Of a DNA stretch of 42,852 nt, positions 7,291 through 15,337 are shown in pieces. The stretch comes from CAYRUP01 sp964489265 (GTDB lineage Bacteria; Pseudomonadota; Gammaproteobacteria; DSM-16500). The notes under the pieces are model-generated. The model worked only from the letters and a program-made list of their open reading frames with translations, had not been told where the DNA came from and did not search any database. A program made the translations under genes and the position numbers. Position 1 is the stretch's first letter. Every line of letters begins with the position of its first letter. The stretch covers positions 1 to 42,852 of the forward strand of contig CAZAXX010000009.1 of the NCBI GenBank assembly GCA_964489265.1, given 5' to 3'.

Positions 7291-9342
7291 CTAAGGAGAC
7301 GGTGGTGAACGCTCAGGCCTAGCTAATTTAGCCATATGCTCAACTAACGATAGATGCAAGCTACCTAAATCATTTTTGTCCGGCGATTCTTCAAGATTCT
7401 TCATCAAATAGCTATTTATTAATTCGAATACCTTTTGCGGCTTATCGGCTTTATACAAATTTTCAATTAAATCTTCTGCCCAACTTTGTCGTAAAATACT
7501 AATCAACGGGATGAATGTACCTTTAGCCTGTTGTTTTCTACGCTCATCTAAATACGCATTACAAACTCTAACAGTTGGTTGAATAAAATTAATTATAAAG
7601 TCTGGATCAGACACTTCTTGAGTCTTCACTTTCGGAGGAAACATAGCACCTTGAAATTGCGCAGGAGAAAATTGCTTAGATTCTTCCGCAGGTGGATGAG
7701 CTTCACTTTCTTTGACCTCTGACGCATCTACCAAAGCTGTAATGTCAGCAGCAGCTTTGACGACAGCTGCCTCTTGAAGTTCTAGAAAACCTAATAACGA
7801 TTGAATATCTGAAAAATCATCTTTAGCAGATGCTTTAAAATATTTTGTGTTATTTGATCCAGCAACAAATGCTCGCAGATCTCGATAAGCAACAGACTTC
7901 GTATCAAAAAATTCTTTCTTTAAATTTTCAAACTGTGGATCGTTCATTAACGTTCTTAACGTTACTCCTAAGTTAGCTTTATTGCCAAAGCCAAAGTTAA
8001 CACCATCCTGTTTCAAGCAAATCATAATGATTAACTCAAAATAATCTTGTATGTTACGTGTGACATCCGCATATTTAAAAAAAACAATCGCGAGCTCGGA
8101 TAGGATAGGAAATTTTTTGTCATAATGTTCCGATAATTTGAAAAATAATTTTTTCATATCAGTAATTAAAGCCAGTTTAGCTTGGATAGCGTTATTTTCA
8201 TTCGGAATGCTCAGCATTGTTTGCAGACAATTTTCATCATCTTTTTTAAGCTCTTGTAACCTAGCAGTCAATTGATTTAGTTTTTGATTCCCAGCTTCAA
8301 GTATGTCAGCCATAACATCCGATGCTTTGCCTGACGCGCCTAAGATTTGATCTCCCAAAGGAAGTTTTCGAGCAACAGGAGCAAGATAGCTTCCACCCAA
8401 TTTAGACGCATTCGTTCTAAGCCAATTCTTCGTAGCTCCTTTGGAACGATAATCAATAGTTGCCTGCTGTTCCCAAGCTCGTCTCTTCTCATCACTGAGT
8501 GATGGATAAAATTCTTGAACTACGCCCAGCTTATCGTAAGAAATAACTCTTCCGCTATCAATAATCGTTTTCCATTCTCTTAAGTCTTGTTCTAATTTTT
8601 GTTTTTCAACTTCAATTTTCTTTTGTTCAATTTCATTATTCTGTGTTTTTTTGAGCGCTTCATTTGATGTTGCCACTAATTGTTTTGAAAGAACTATTAA
8701 TTCAACTTTATTCAATTTTCTAGTCGTTATTTGTTGGTTAACATGAATAACAACCGGACTGATGACTGCTTCTTCTTTTTTTTCTTCTCCGAATTCGAGA
8801 ACTTTTTTATTTAAATTTTCGGCAGCATCAAAAACGGCTTGATAATTATCACTGCGTGTTTTACCTGTCAGAATCTGTAAAGCTTTGTTGACTATAAAGG
8901 CTGTGCTATTATTGAAAAAAGTAGCCTGATCTTGAATTTTTTGTCTTTGATAAACTCCGCGTATACAACATATCAAAACCCTGGCATCTTCAATTGTTTC
9001 TTCATTCAACTCTAATCTATTAATTGCTTGAGATAGATTTAAGATGAGAGCATTCATCATGTTTGCTAATTCATCACGATAAGCAGTATCTTTCAGCTTG
9101 TTCAATGATGCTAGACTAATTTCTATTTGACTTAATTTTTCTGTCTCTATATTCCATAAGTCCCACGCAGCGGCAAGCATCACCCAACCAGCTTCAGTAT
9201 CATGTTTGCTCGCAATTCTGTTAACCACTAACCAACCAATATCTTCAGGCCTCGACTCCGACGCCAATTGAATAAGAACATCGCTCTCTGCGCGTTGTTC
9301 TATAGCAGCTATCAACTCTCGTATGTCTTTGTCTTTAGGCAT
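7291..9342 (-). CDS. Large orphan protein with central coiled coil, effector-like
   Basis: 683 residues from the ATG at 9342, family not recognised. GAGG lies 7 nt upstream of this ATG; the in-frame GTG at 9348 has no usable spacing. A charged heptad-like stretch around residues 225-265 (NNEIEQKKIEVEKQKLEQDL) predicts a coiled coil. A second helical region follows near residues 345-375 (NQKLNQLTARLQELKKDDEN). The C-terminus is proline/serine-rich (ERSPPSP). No signal peptide and no membrane segment. It is divergent from the hydrolase-like gene at 9495. Coiled coils and lack of bacterial homology fit an effector acting by protein contacts; this is inference. Confidence 0.7.
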   Translation of the reverse strand: MPKDKDIRELIAAIEQRAESDVLIQLASESRPEDIGWLVVNRIASKHDTEAGWVMLAAAWDLWNIETEKLSQIEISLASLNKLKDTAYRDELANMMNALILNLSQAINRLELNEETIEDARVLICCIRGVYQRQKIQDQATFFNNSTAFIVNKALQILTGKTRSDNYQAVFDAAENLNKKVLEFGEEKKEEAVISPVVIHVNQQITTRKLNKVELIVLSKQLVATSNEALKKTQNNEIEQKKIEVEKQKLEQDLREWKTIIDSGRVISYDKLGVVQEFYPSLSDEKRRAWEQQATIDYRSKGATKNWLRTNASKLGGSYLAPVARKLPLGDQILGASGKASDVMADILEAGNQKLNQLTARLQELKKDDENCLQTMLSIPNENNAIQAKLALITDMKKLFFKLSEHYDKKFPILSELAIVFFKYADVTRNIQDYFELIIMICLKQDGVNFGFGNKANLGVTLRTLMNDPQFENLKKEFFDTKSVAYRDLRAFVAGSNNTKYFKASAKDDFSDIQSLLGFLELQEAAVVKAAADITALVDASEVKESEAHPPAEESKQFSPAQFQGAMFPPKVKTQEVSDPDFIINFIQPTVRVCNAYLDERRKQQAKGTFIPLISILRQSWAEDLIENLYKADKPQKVFELINSYLMKNLEESPDKNDLGSLHLSLVEHMAKLARPERSPPSP

Positions 9343-9359
9343 TGGCACACCTCACTTAC

Positions 9360-9368
9360 AGTATAGCA
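9360..9368 (-). promoter_or_regulatory. Possible extended -10 promoter for the 7291-9342 gene
   Basis: Minus strand reads TGCTATACT, an extended -10 pattern, just upstream of the start at 9342. The leader would be very short, with the GAGG ribosome-binding site almost at the 5' end, so the true start site may be elsewhere. Confidence 0.3.
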
Positions 9369-9404
9369 AACCAATGCAATGTGAATTTTTAAGCAAAAAT
9401 AATT

Positions 9405-9460
9405 ACAGTACATCCAATATGTTATTTGTTAAAAACAAAAAGCGTCACGTAGTTTATACT
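9405..9460 (+). promoter_or_regulatory. Upstream block shared with the kinase-like gene, plus -10 box
   Basis: The 42 bp at 9405-9446, starting ACAGTACATCCAATATG, match 12857-12898 at 34 of 42 positions without gaps. In both places the block ends 8-12 bp before a TATACT/TATAAT box (here 9455-9460) and about 45-50 bp before the start codon, so it covers the usual -35 and activator region. This suggests common control of the two genes. Confidence 0.55.
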
Positions 9461-9494
9461 TAAATTATGCATTCTTTCTTGCAGGTAAACCGCT

Positions 9495-11633
9495 ATGACT
9501 ATTGCAATTTTTTGCCTAGGGAGCGGGCAAGCATATAGAAAAGAAGATGGGAGACCAAAAAGCAATAACGTTAATACTCAATTTTTTGATGCTTGCAATG
9601 GCGGTGAAGATGAACCCAAAGATGGTTATCATCCGGAAGGTTATGTTCGTGGCAAAAATTTATTATTAGATGGTCCTCAAAAAAAAGGAGGCATCTATGA
9701 TCCTCAAAAAATTACAACCAATGTCGAAAGTGCAATAAAACAAATTACAGCTTGGATTGCAACAGAGACAACAAGACCTTATAAAATAAATTTATCCGGA
9801 TTCAGTCGCGGCTCTACAACATGTTTGCGAATAGCCAATGAATTACAAGACTTGATCGATGCTGGCAAAATCACACTACCTGGCGGTGAAATACTTAAAC
9901 GAAACGATTTTGAAATAAATATATTCGCAGAAGATCCTGTCGCTGGATTTACTGATAAAGGTAATGTGAAAAATAGAAAAATACCGTCAATTGTAAAAAA
10001 CTATGTTGCTACGATCCAAATGGATGAAGATCGAAGAGGTTTTAACGCGCAGGATAAATCGCGCGTCATTGTTGAATCTGAAAAAACTAACGTTACATTT
10101 TTACCGATGCCAGGCCATCATAGTGCGAGCAACAGTGTAAAAAAAATCAAAACCAAAGAAGTTGCGATGCTGCAGCATAAATTAAAATATGATTTTTTTG
10201 TAGCACATGGCCATCAATTTAAAAAAAATCCTGAATTGGCGGTTTCAAAATTAATTGCAGATAAAGTTAGAACTGAAATTCCGGCATTAGAACTTTATGC
10301 GAATGCCAAGAAAAATCGAGCCGCATATAAGAAAAGAAGCCGTGGCTTTCAACATAAAGATGTGCCTCTGCCTGGAAAGAAACGCAGTTTTAATGATAAC
10401 CTAGAAGATTACGTAACAGATTCTTTTTTTGTAAACCAGCACGAAAGAGAATTATTTAAAAGAATATATCCCAAAACATTCAATTATCTTTTTGAAAAAA
10501 ATAGAACAGACAAATTGGATCCGGAAAATACGGGGTTTTCTGCTAATATAGAAACTGTCAAACCCGAACTTGAGTTGATGAAAATAAAAAATCCGCAATT
10601 GCTTCTGAATTTACAAAATGCCAATAAAGTTCGAAAAAATGAAAATAATAATTATGAGATTGTTTCACCACCGCAAGGAATAAGCCGCATCGAACGTTGC
10701 GAACTATTAAATTCATTACAAGGAAAAGAAACGCGTTATGAAAATATCGGAGAGCGGCTGCTTTCCAGTTTAGATAAAAAACTTTTTGAAATAGCAAGCG
10801 AATACAAGCGTGGAAAAAATGAAACGATGGGATTTTCGGAACGCAATCAATCTGCTCTGATGGAGCAAATGAGAAAAGAGGTACGAGAAATAATAAATAG
10901 TGAAGAAGAAGATCATTATGAAAAATTGAAAAATGCGCTAGATAAAATTGAAGCAAATTTCCTTTATCTGAAAGAAAGTGAAACCAACAGTGAATTGATA
11001 AAACCAATGGAAGAATTGCTTAAAAAATATGGCCGCGAATATCAGCTGGTAGAACATCCGAAAAATGCAGGTTATCTATCAGGAAAAATATTGCAAGCAG
11101 TAGGCCAAGGTGTTCGCATGGTAGGAATTGGTGTGGCAGATGTAATGGGAGCGATTGGCGAACCTCTCGCTCGCGCAGGGAAACGAAGCATACAATGGGC
11201 GACAAGTGATTGGCGTTTGAAAACGTTGATCTTGCCTGTGGTCGGCACAGTAATTGGAGGTGCACTTTTTGCAACGGGCTGGATTATCCGAGAAGGAGGC
11301 CGTCTAATTGATAAAGCAGGCGGATTTATTAATCGTCTGGGAAATACGTTAGTGAAAAATTCTAAAGTGCATGAAGTTATTAAAGAACCCACATCTTCTG
11401 CATTGGTAAATTCATCCGTCGTCTCATCAACTTCATCTATTCAAAGTACATTAGCTTTCACAGATAGGAATACACCAAAAATAACCTCAAAACTTATGAA
11501 CAATAGCATCACGCAATCAAATGAAAAAATAAAAAGTCCAAAAATAGAAACTGTCGAGGAGCTACAACCCGTAGAAAAAAGTTCGCAAGATCCGACGTTT
11601 TCTTCATCTTCTTCAGTAAGAAGGCGTCACTGA
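9495..11633 (+). CDS. Putative alpha/beta-hydrolase-like protein (GFSRG) with C-terminal hydrophobic hairpin
   Basis: 712 residues. The N-terminus is a hydrophobic strand (IAIFCLGSG). About 100 residues later comes INLSGFSRGSTTCLRIANEL, a GxSxG nucleophile elbow at Ser104 in the form seen in DUF2235/Tle1-type phospholipases. PMPGHHSAS near residue 200 could supply a histidine. These matches are by eye; the acid residue was not identified. A Lys/Glu-rich helical middle follows. Near residues 535-620 is a glycine-rich hydrophobic region with LILPVVGTVIGGALFATGWI, a likely membrane segment. The tail is Ser-rich and ends SSSVRRRH. No signal peptide. A host-directed lipase or esterase effector is possible but unproven. 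Confidence 0.65.
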   Translation: MTIAIFCLGSGQAYRKEDGRPKSNNVNTQFFDACNGGEDEPKDGYHPEGYVRGKNLLLDGPQKKGGIYDPQKITTNVESAIKQITAWIATETTRPYKINLSGFSRGSTTCLRIANELQDLIDAGKITLPGGEILKRNDFEINIFAEDPVAGFTDKGNVKNRKIPSIVKNYVATIQMDEDRRGFNAQDKSRVIVESEKTNVTFLPMPGHHSASNSVKKIKTKEVAMLQHKLKYDFFVAHGHQFKKNPELAVSKLIADKVRTEIPALELYANAKKNRAAYKKRSRGFQHKDVPLPGKKRSFNDNLEDYVTDSFFVNQHERELFKRIYPKTFNYLFEKNRTDKLDPENTGFSANIETVKPELELMKIKNPQLLLNLQNANKVRKNENNNYEIVSPPQGISRIERCELLNSLQGKETRYENIGERLLSSLDKKLFEIASEYKRGKNETMGFSERNQSALMEQMRKEVREIINSEEEDHYEKLKNALDKIEANFLYLKESETNSELIKPMEELLKKYGREYQLVEHPKNAGYLSGKILQAVGQGVRMVGIGVADVMGAIGEPLARAGKRSIQWATSDWRLKTLILPVVGTVIGGALFATGWIIREGGRLIDKAGGFINRLGNTLVKNSKVHEVIKEPTSSALVNSSVVSSTSSIQSTLAFTDRNTPKITSKLMNNSITQSNEKIKSPKIETVEELQPVEKSSQDPTFSSSSSVRRRH

Positions 11634-11721
11634 GAATTTTTTTCTAATATTTCAGGTCGTTATATCTATTTAAATATACGACTAGAAATGAATTATAATA
11701 ATAGTCAAATGAGGAAATTTT

Positions 11722-12660
11722 ATGTCAAATCAAAGACAACAATTTTTTGCAGGAAGTAGTGAACAAAAAACATCGTCGCCTCAATTAACACCTGAGTTAA
11801 TTCGAATAATGCCGATCCCTGACCTCATCGTTGCATTATCTAAACTACAAGATCCTAATTTACACGAGTTAATGATTCTATCGATTGAAAAACAAAAACT
11901 AAATAAGGAAGGTAGTTCAGAAGAATATATTCCCAAGCCTATCATCCAATTTGAAGAAAAAATGGCTTTAGATGTTGAAACAATGAAAGATATCGCTAGA
12001 CGTTATCAAACATTGGTAAACAAAAATGCGTATTTGCGTTTTGACGATGAAATGAAAAGCTCCCCAAACCTTGACGCTTGCAAAGAGTTTCGTAAACAAT
12101 TAATTGCTGTGCATGAAAGCCAACTCAATAAATGTTGTAGTCCATACCACCGTCAACTGCTCAAAGATGCCTGCAAATGTGCAGCATATGGAGCTGGTGG
12201 TGTTGTAATAGGATTTGGTGGAGCAGGTTTTTTTGCGGCAGAGATATGCGGAACCCTACCTGCAGTCATAACTGCAGGCACCATCATGGGAGTTTTCATT
12301 GGAGGCGCCGGCGTGTGGATGGCATATGATAAGATTTCCGAACTAGCGGAAGAACTTACCAAGCTGACGGGCCAACAACTTACGGAGCTCAGAGAAACAC
12401 AAAAAATGTTGCATATTACAAGCGATATTGGGGAATTTGATAGAGCCATGCTTTCTGCGTTCAGTCTTCCGCTGGAATTACAAAAAGATGCTGCACTTGG
12501 AGAAGCAATAACTTTTCGTCTTGAAAAAATGGTATCTGAAATTGCTACATTACAAATAGTTATTGAAAAAGTTGACCAGACGTTATTGCAAGCACCAAAA
12601 CAAGAAATCATGTCGGATAATGACAGCAAGAGTCCGCCTCCTGTGCCTAAGAAAAAATAA
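11722..12660 (+). CDS. Orphan protein with hydrophobic hairpin and proline-rich tail
   Basis: 312 residues, family not recognised. GAGGAAA lies about 5 nt before the ATG. The N-terminal half is polar and helical. Residues about 150-195 form two close hydrophobic glycine-rich stretches (GAGGVVIGFGGAGFFAAEI and ITAGTIMGVFIGGAGVWMAY), a probable membrane hairpin. A helical region follows, then a tail SKSPPPVPKKK resembling an SH3-binding polyproline motif with a basic end. It follows the hydrolase-like gene by 88 bp in the same direction. The hairpin-plus-polar-arm layout is common among effectors that insert in host membranes; that role is inference. Its 3' end adjoins the truncated hydroxylase duplicate. 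Confidence 0.65.
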   Translation: MSNQRQQFFAGSSEQKTSSPQLTPELIRIMPIPDLIVALSKLQDPNLHELMILSIEKQKLNKEGSSEEYIPKPIIQFEEKMALDVETMKDIARRYQTLVNKNAYLRFDDEMKSSPNLDACKEFRKQLIAVHESQLNKCCSPYHRQLLKDACKCAAYGAGGVVIGFGGAGFFAAEICGTLPAVITAGTIMGVFIGGAGVWMAYDKISELAEELTKLTGQQLTELRETQKMLHITSDIGEFDRAMLSAFSLPLELQKDAALGEAITFRLEKMVSEIATLQIVIEKVDQTLLQAPKQEIMSDNDSKSPPPVPKKK

Positions 12661-12678
12661 TCGCTACTTCGCCAAACA

Positions 12679-12734
12679 GTAGCTCCAACAATTCCACTGC
12701 CAACAATAATGATATCGTAATGTTTTAATTGCAT
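12679..12734 (-). pseudogene. Truncated duplicate of the 5' end of the UbiH/UbiF-family gene
   Basis: The minus strand starts ATG at 12734 and encodes MQLKHYDIIIVGSGIVGAT, the FAD-binding N-terminus of the complete gene at 14003-15217. It then diverges after about 19 codons into sequence antisense to the preceding orphan gene. The homology continues upstream to 12795, making a 117-bp duplicate of 15162-15278 with only about six mismatches. It is a breakpoint remnant, not a gene. Confidence 0.85.
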
Positions 12735-12773
12735 GGTTGCGCCTTTAGCGATACCGTGTTTTGTCATTCTGAA

Positions 12774-12823
12774 CGGGACTTTGTCATCCTGAACGGGACT
12801 TCGTTCAGGATGACAAAGTCCCG
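12774..12823. repeat. Palindromic intergenic repeat, copy 2 (GTCATCCTGAACG family)
   Basis: Perfect hairpin GTCATCCTGAACG / CGTTCAGGATGAC with a GGACTT loop at 12783-12814, extended by outer arms CGGGACTTT / AAAGTCCCG. A further half unit, GTCATTCTGAACGGGACTTT, precedes it at 12763. It lacks the GAAGTGAAGGATCTCC part of the other copies, so it looks like an internally deleted version. Confidence 0.8.
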
Positions 12824-12856
12824 GCTCTCTTCGCGTTGTTTCACACAGAAATTATC

Positions 12857-12916
12857 ACAGTAAATCCAATAGGTTGCTTATTAGAAACAAAATGCATCCA
12901 ACAAATTTGCTATAAT
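12857..12916 (+). promoter_or_regulatory. Shared upstream block and extended -10 promoter of the kinase-like gene
   Basis: Block 12857-12898 matches 9405-9446 at 34 of 42 positions. It is followed by TGCTATAAT at 12908-12916, an extended -10 with a perfect TATAAT. A start near 12923 would leave a ~20-nt leader containing GAGGG before the ATG at 12943. No good -35 hexamer is present, in keeping with an extended -10 or activator-dependent promoter. Confidence 0.6.
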
Positions 12917-12942
12917 TTTAAATGTAGCATGAGGGTACGTTT

Positions 12943-13995
12943 ATGCCATTTTTTTTGGTAGCGGGCCTAATGAACAGCGATCTTTTTGTTTGTGAATCAG
13001 ACAATAAAGATCGTGTTGCGACTCGATATCGAGAGAATGCGTATCAAATCAAAGAAATAACTAGTTTAGAAGAAGCAAAGAAGTGCGTTGGAATTCCATT
13101 ATTAACACTTAATGTCGATGATAATTTGAGTTTGCAGGGCCCACTACGAGGACAGCTTTTTGCAACATTTAAGGAACAATTCAATATTCCTTCAGAAGAT
13201 TTTTTTATTCAAGCACTTATCCAATCGAGACAAAGAGCAGATAAAGATCTTTGTTTTTCAGTGGTTCACAAAGAAGATATTTATACGGTTGTTGATAAAC
13301 AAGAAAATAATTTTCGTCACTTTTTTAATGTTTATTATGTAAACCATCTCCGAATGCGCGAGCTTTTAATACCTTGTCTGCCGCCTTATTTCAAAAATAC
13401 ACCCGAAGCCTGTTTTATATATTCCGAATTTATTGTGCCCGACAATAAACCGAAATGGATAATATCCGCGGCGAATTTTCATGAGATTGCTACTTTAATA
13501 TTATTTAAAATTTTAAAAAGACTTCATAGCCATAACCTAACCCATGGTGACTTGACTGATAGCAATATATATTTTTCTGAGAAATATAAAATGCTGCTGC
13601 TAGCTGATTTTAAACATGTAGGCGAGGTTTCATCAGATGACGTTTATGCTTTGAAAAAAGCAAAGCTAATAGATATTTATGATGCCATTACGGCAATCGA
13701 TTCTTACGCAAAGAAATTTTCTCATATTGATTTTTCAAAGGACGTTATCTTACCTTATTTATTGGAAATTAGAGATAAGATTGAGCATATCAAAGAAAAA
13801 GAGGCTAACACTGATGATTTAGTTGAGTTACCAACCCTTGCCGCAGTAGATATCATGACTGAGATTAACAAGTTACTCTCCGAAAATTCTCCTAATAAAC
13901 GTCTACGCCAAGATGTGTTCAGTTCAAATGATCAGAAGCAGGATGATCAATCCCCAAATTCTGCTGCTCAAAAACGTCGACTGTCTAAAGAATGA
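12943..13995 (+). CDS. Kinase-like protein with atypical DFK motif, effector-like
   Basis: 350 residues. Residues 190-228 read like a protein-kinase catalytic loop: ILKRLHSHNLTHGDLTDSNIYF, with candidate catalytic Asp203 and metal-binding Asn208. LLLADFKHVG follows, where Asp222-Phe223-Lys224 takes the place of Asp-Phe-Gly. An upstream FIYSEFIVP (159-166) fits the hinge strand. A glycine-rich loop and the beta-3 lysine could not be assigned, so activity is uncertain. The C-terminus has two basic clusters, NKRLRQD and QKRRLSKE, resembling a nuclear localisation signal. GAGGG precedes the ATG. It lies between the truncated and full copies of the hydroxylase gene. It could be an active kinase, an aminoglycoside-kinase-like enzyme or a pseudokinase. 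Confidence 0.65.
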   Translation: MPFFLVAGLMNSDLFVCESDNKDRVATRYRENAYQIKEITSLEEAKKCVGIPLLTLNVDDNLSLQGPLRGQLFATFKEQFNIPSEDFFIQALIQSRQRADKDLCFSVVHKEDIYTVVDKQENNFRHFFNVYYVNHLRMRELLIPCLPPYFKNTPEACFIYSEFIVPDNKPKWIISAANFHEIATLILFKILKRLHSHNLTHGDLTDSNIYFSEKYKMLLLADFKHVGEVSSDDVYALKKAKLIDIYDAITAIDSYAKKFSHIDFSKDVILPYLLEIRDKIEHIKEKEANTDDLVELPTLAAVDIMTEINKLLSENSPNKRLRQDVFSSNDQKQDDQSPNSAAQKRRLSKE

Positions 13996-14002
13996 AATAA
14001 CA

Positions 14003-15217
14003 TCAAATCGCCAAACACGGTAAATCGCCATGATTGCCCAACGCATATTGCGTCAACCAATTTTTTAAGATCGGTAATTGATTCGTAAAATTAAGCCCGA
14101 AATTTCTAGCGTTTTTTACGAGAGTATTTTGATTTGAAAATAATTGTTTGAAAAAATCGACAGCCGCAAGCATCGCTAAATTATCGGATTTACGCCAACG
14201 CTCATAACGTCTTAATGTTGCTAAACTCGCGAAATCACGCTGTTTTTCTGCAGCGTTTAACACAACTTCTGCCAGGCAAACTGCATCCAACAAACCTAAA
14301 TTCACTCCCTGGCCAGCCAAGGGATGAATCGTGTGCGCCGCATCACCGATTAGTGCGATACGTTCTTCCACGTAATTTTTTACGTGACGCATGCGTAATG
14401 GAAAATGAAAACGTTTTGACGCGTGATGAATTTTTCCTAATTTTTCTGCGAAGGCGGAACTTAAACGCTGCTTAAACATTTCATCATCTAACGAAAGTAA
14501 TTCAGTTGCAAAATCATGCGTCGCTGACCAGACGATCGACGACGTATTTGCATCACTCAATGGTAAAAATGCTAACGGGCCTGTCGTTAAAAATCGTTGC
14601 CAAGCTGTTTGCTGATGTGCGTGCTCTGTTTGTATGGTGGCAACAATTGCAGTTTGTTCATAATCCCGTGTTGTCAATTCTGAATTAATTTGCGCGCGCA
14701 CCCAGGAATTTGCGCCATCGGCCGCAATGACTAATTTGGCAGAAAAAATTGTCTCATCATCGAGAATCAATTCGACTGATTCCGATTTTTTTTGTAATGA
14801 CTTTAATTTAACGGGATAAATAAAATCGATCGCCGCACTCTCAACAATTTTTTGTGTCAAGCTCGTGCGCATGACGCTATCTTCAATGATATAACCCAGC
14901 ATCGGTTCATTTATTTTCGCGCAATCAAAATGAATTTCGCCTTGACCACCTTCATCCCACACATGCATATGCAAATAAGGGTTGGCGCGTTTTGCTTGAA
15001 TAATTGGCCAAACAGCGAGATTTTGGAAAATGCGTTTTGATGCGAGAGAAATTGCGCTGACGCGGTGATCTATGTGAGTTGATTCCCAGTGCGATGAAAC
15101 AGGGTGAGCTTCTAAGATCGCAATTTTTAACGCTGGATTTTTAGCGAGTGCTAAAGCTGTCGTAGCTCCAACAATTCCACTGCCAACAATGATGATATCG
15201 TAATGATTTAATTGCAT
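14003..15217 (-). CDS. UbiH/UbiF/VisC-family FAD-dependent hydroxylase
   Basis: 404 residues from the ATG at 15217, where MQLNHYDIIIVGSGIVGATTALALA gives the GxGxxG FAD-binding fold. AAGG lies 8 nt upstream; the upstream in-frame ATG (15250) lies inside a dispersed repeat. The second FAD motif GDAAHTIHPLAGQGVNLGLLDA is diagnostic of ubiquinone-biosynthesis aromatic hydroxylases. The HPLAGQGVNLG form is closer to UbiI/VisC and UbiF than to UbiH, and a separate ubiH is present at 40965, so this probably hydroxylates another ring position; which one cannot be told by eye. It is convergent with the kinase-like gene, 7 bp apart, and its 5' end is duplicated at 12679. Confidence 0.9.
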   Translation of the reverse strand: MQLNHYDIIIVGSGIVGATTALALAKNPALKIAILEAHPVSSHWESTHIDHRVSAISLASKRIFQNLAVWPIIQAKRANPYLHMHVWDEGGQGEIHFDCAKINEPMLGYIIEDSVMRTSLTQKIVESAAIDFIYPVKLKSLQKKSESVELILDDETIFSAKLVIAADGANSWVRAQINSELTTRDYEQTAIVATIQTEHAHQQTAWQRFLTTGPLAFLPLSDANTSSIVWSATHDFATELLSLDDEMFKQRLSSAFAEKLGKIHHASKRFHFPLRMRHVKNYVEERIALIGDAAHTIHPLAGQGVNLGLLDAVCLAEVVLNAAEKQRDFASLATLRRYERWRKSDNLAMLAAVDFFKQLFSNQNTLVKNARNFGLNFTNQLPILKNWLTQYALGNHGDLPCLAI

Positions 15218-15265
15218 GGTTGCGCCTTTAGAAGTACCGTGTTTTGTCATCCTGAACGGGACTTT

Positions 15266-15333
15266 GTCATCCTGAACGAAGTGAAGGATCTCCAGATTAT
15301 AACAGGGAGATCCTTCACTTCGTTCAGGATGAC
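15266..15333. repeat. Palindromic intergenic repeat, copy 3 (GTCATCCTGAACG family)
   Basis: Perfect 28-nt arms beginning GTCATCCTGAACGAAGTG around an 11-nt loop, preceded at 15246 by a half unit, GTCATCCTGAACGGGACTTT. It lies between algC and the downstream hydroxylase gene, both on the minus strand. The algC stop codon is 4 bp from its edge. Confidence 0.85.
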
Positions 15334-15337
15334 AAGA

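Noticed and set aside
12153..12767. Minus-strand frame of 204 codons beginning like UbiH
   Set aside because: Only the first part is homologous; the remainder is antisense to the well-supported gene at 11722-12660. Treated as a truncated duplicate.
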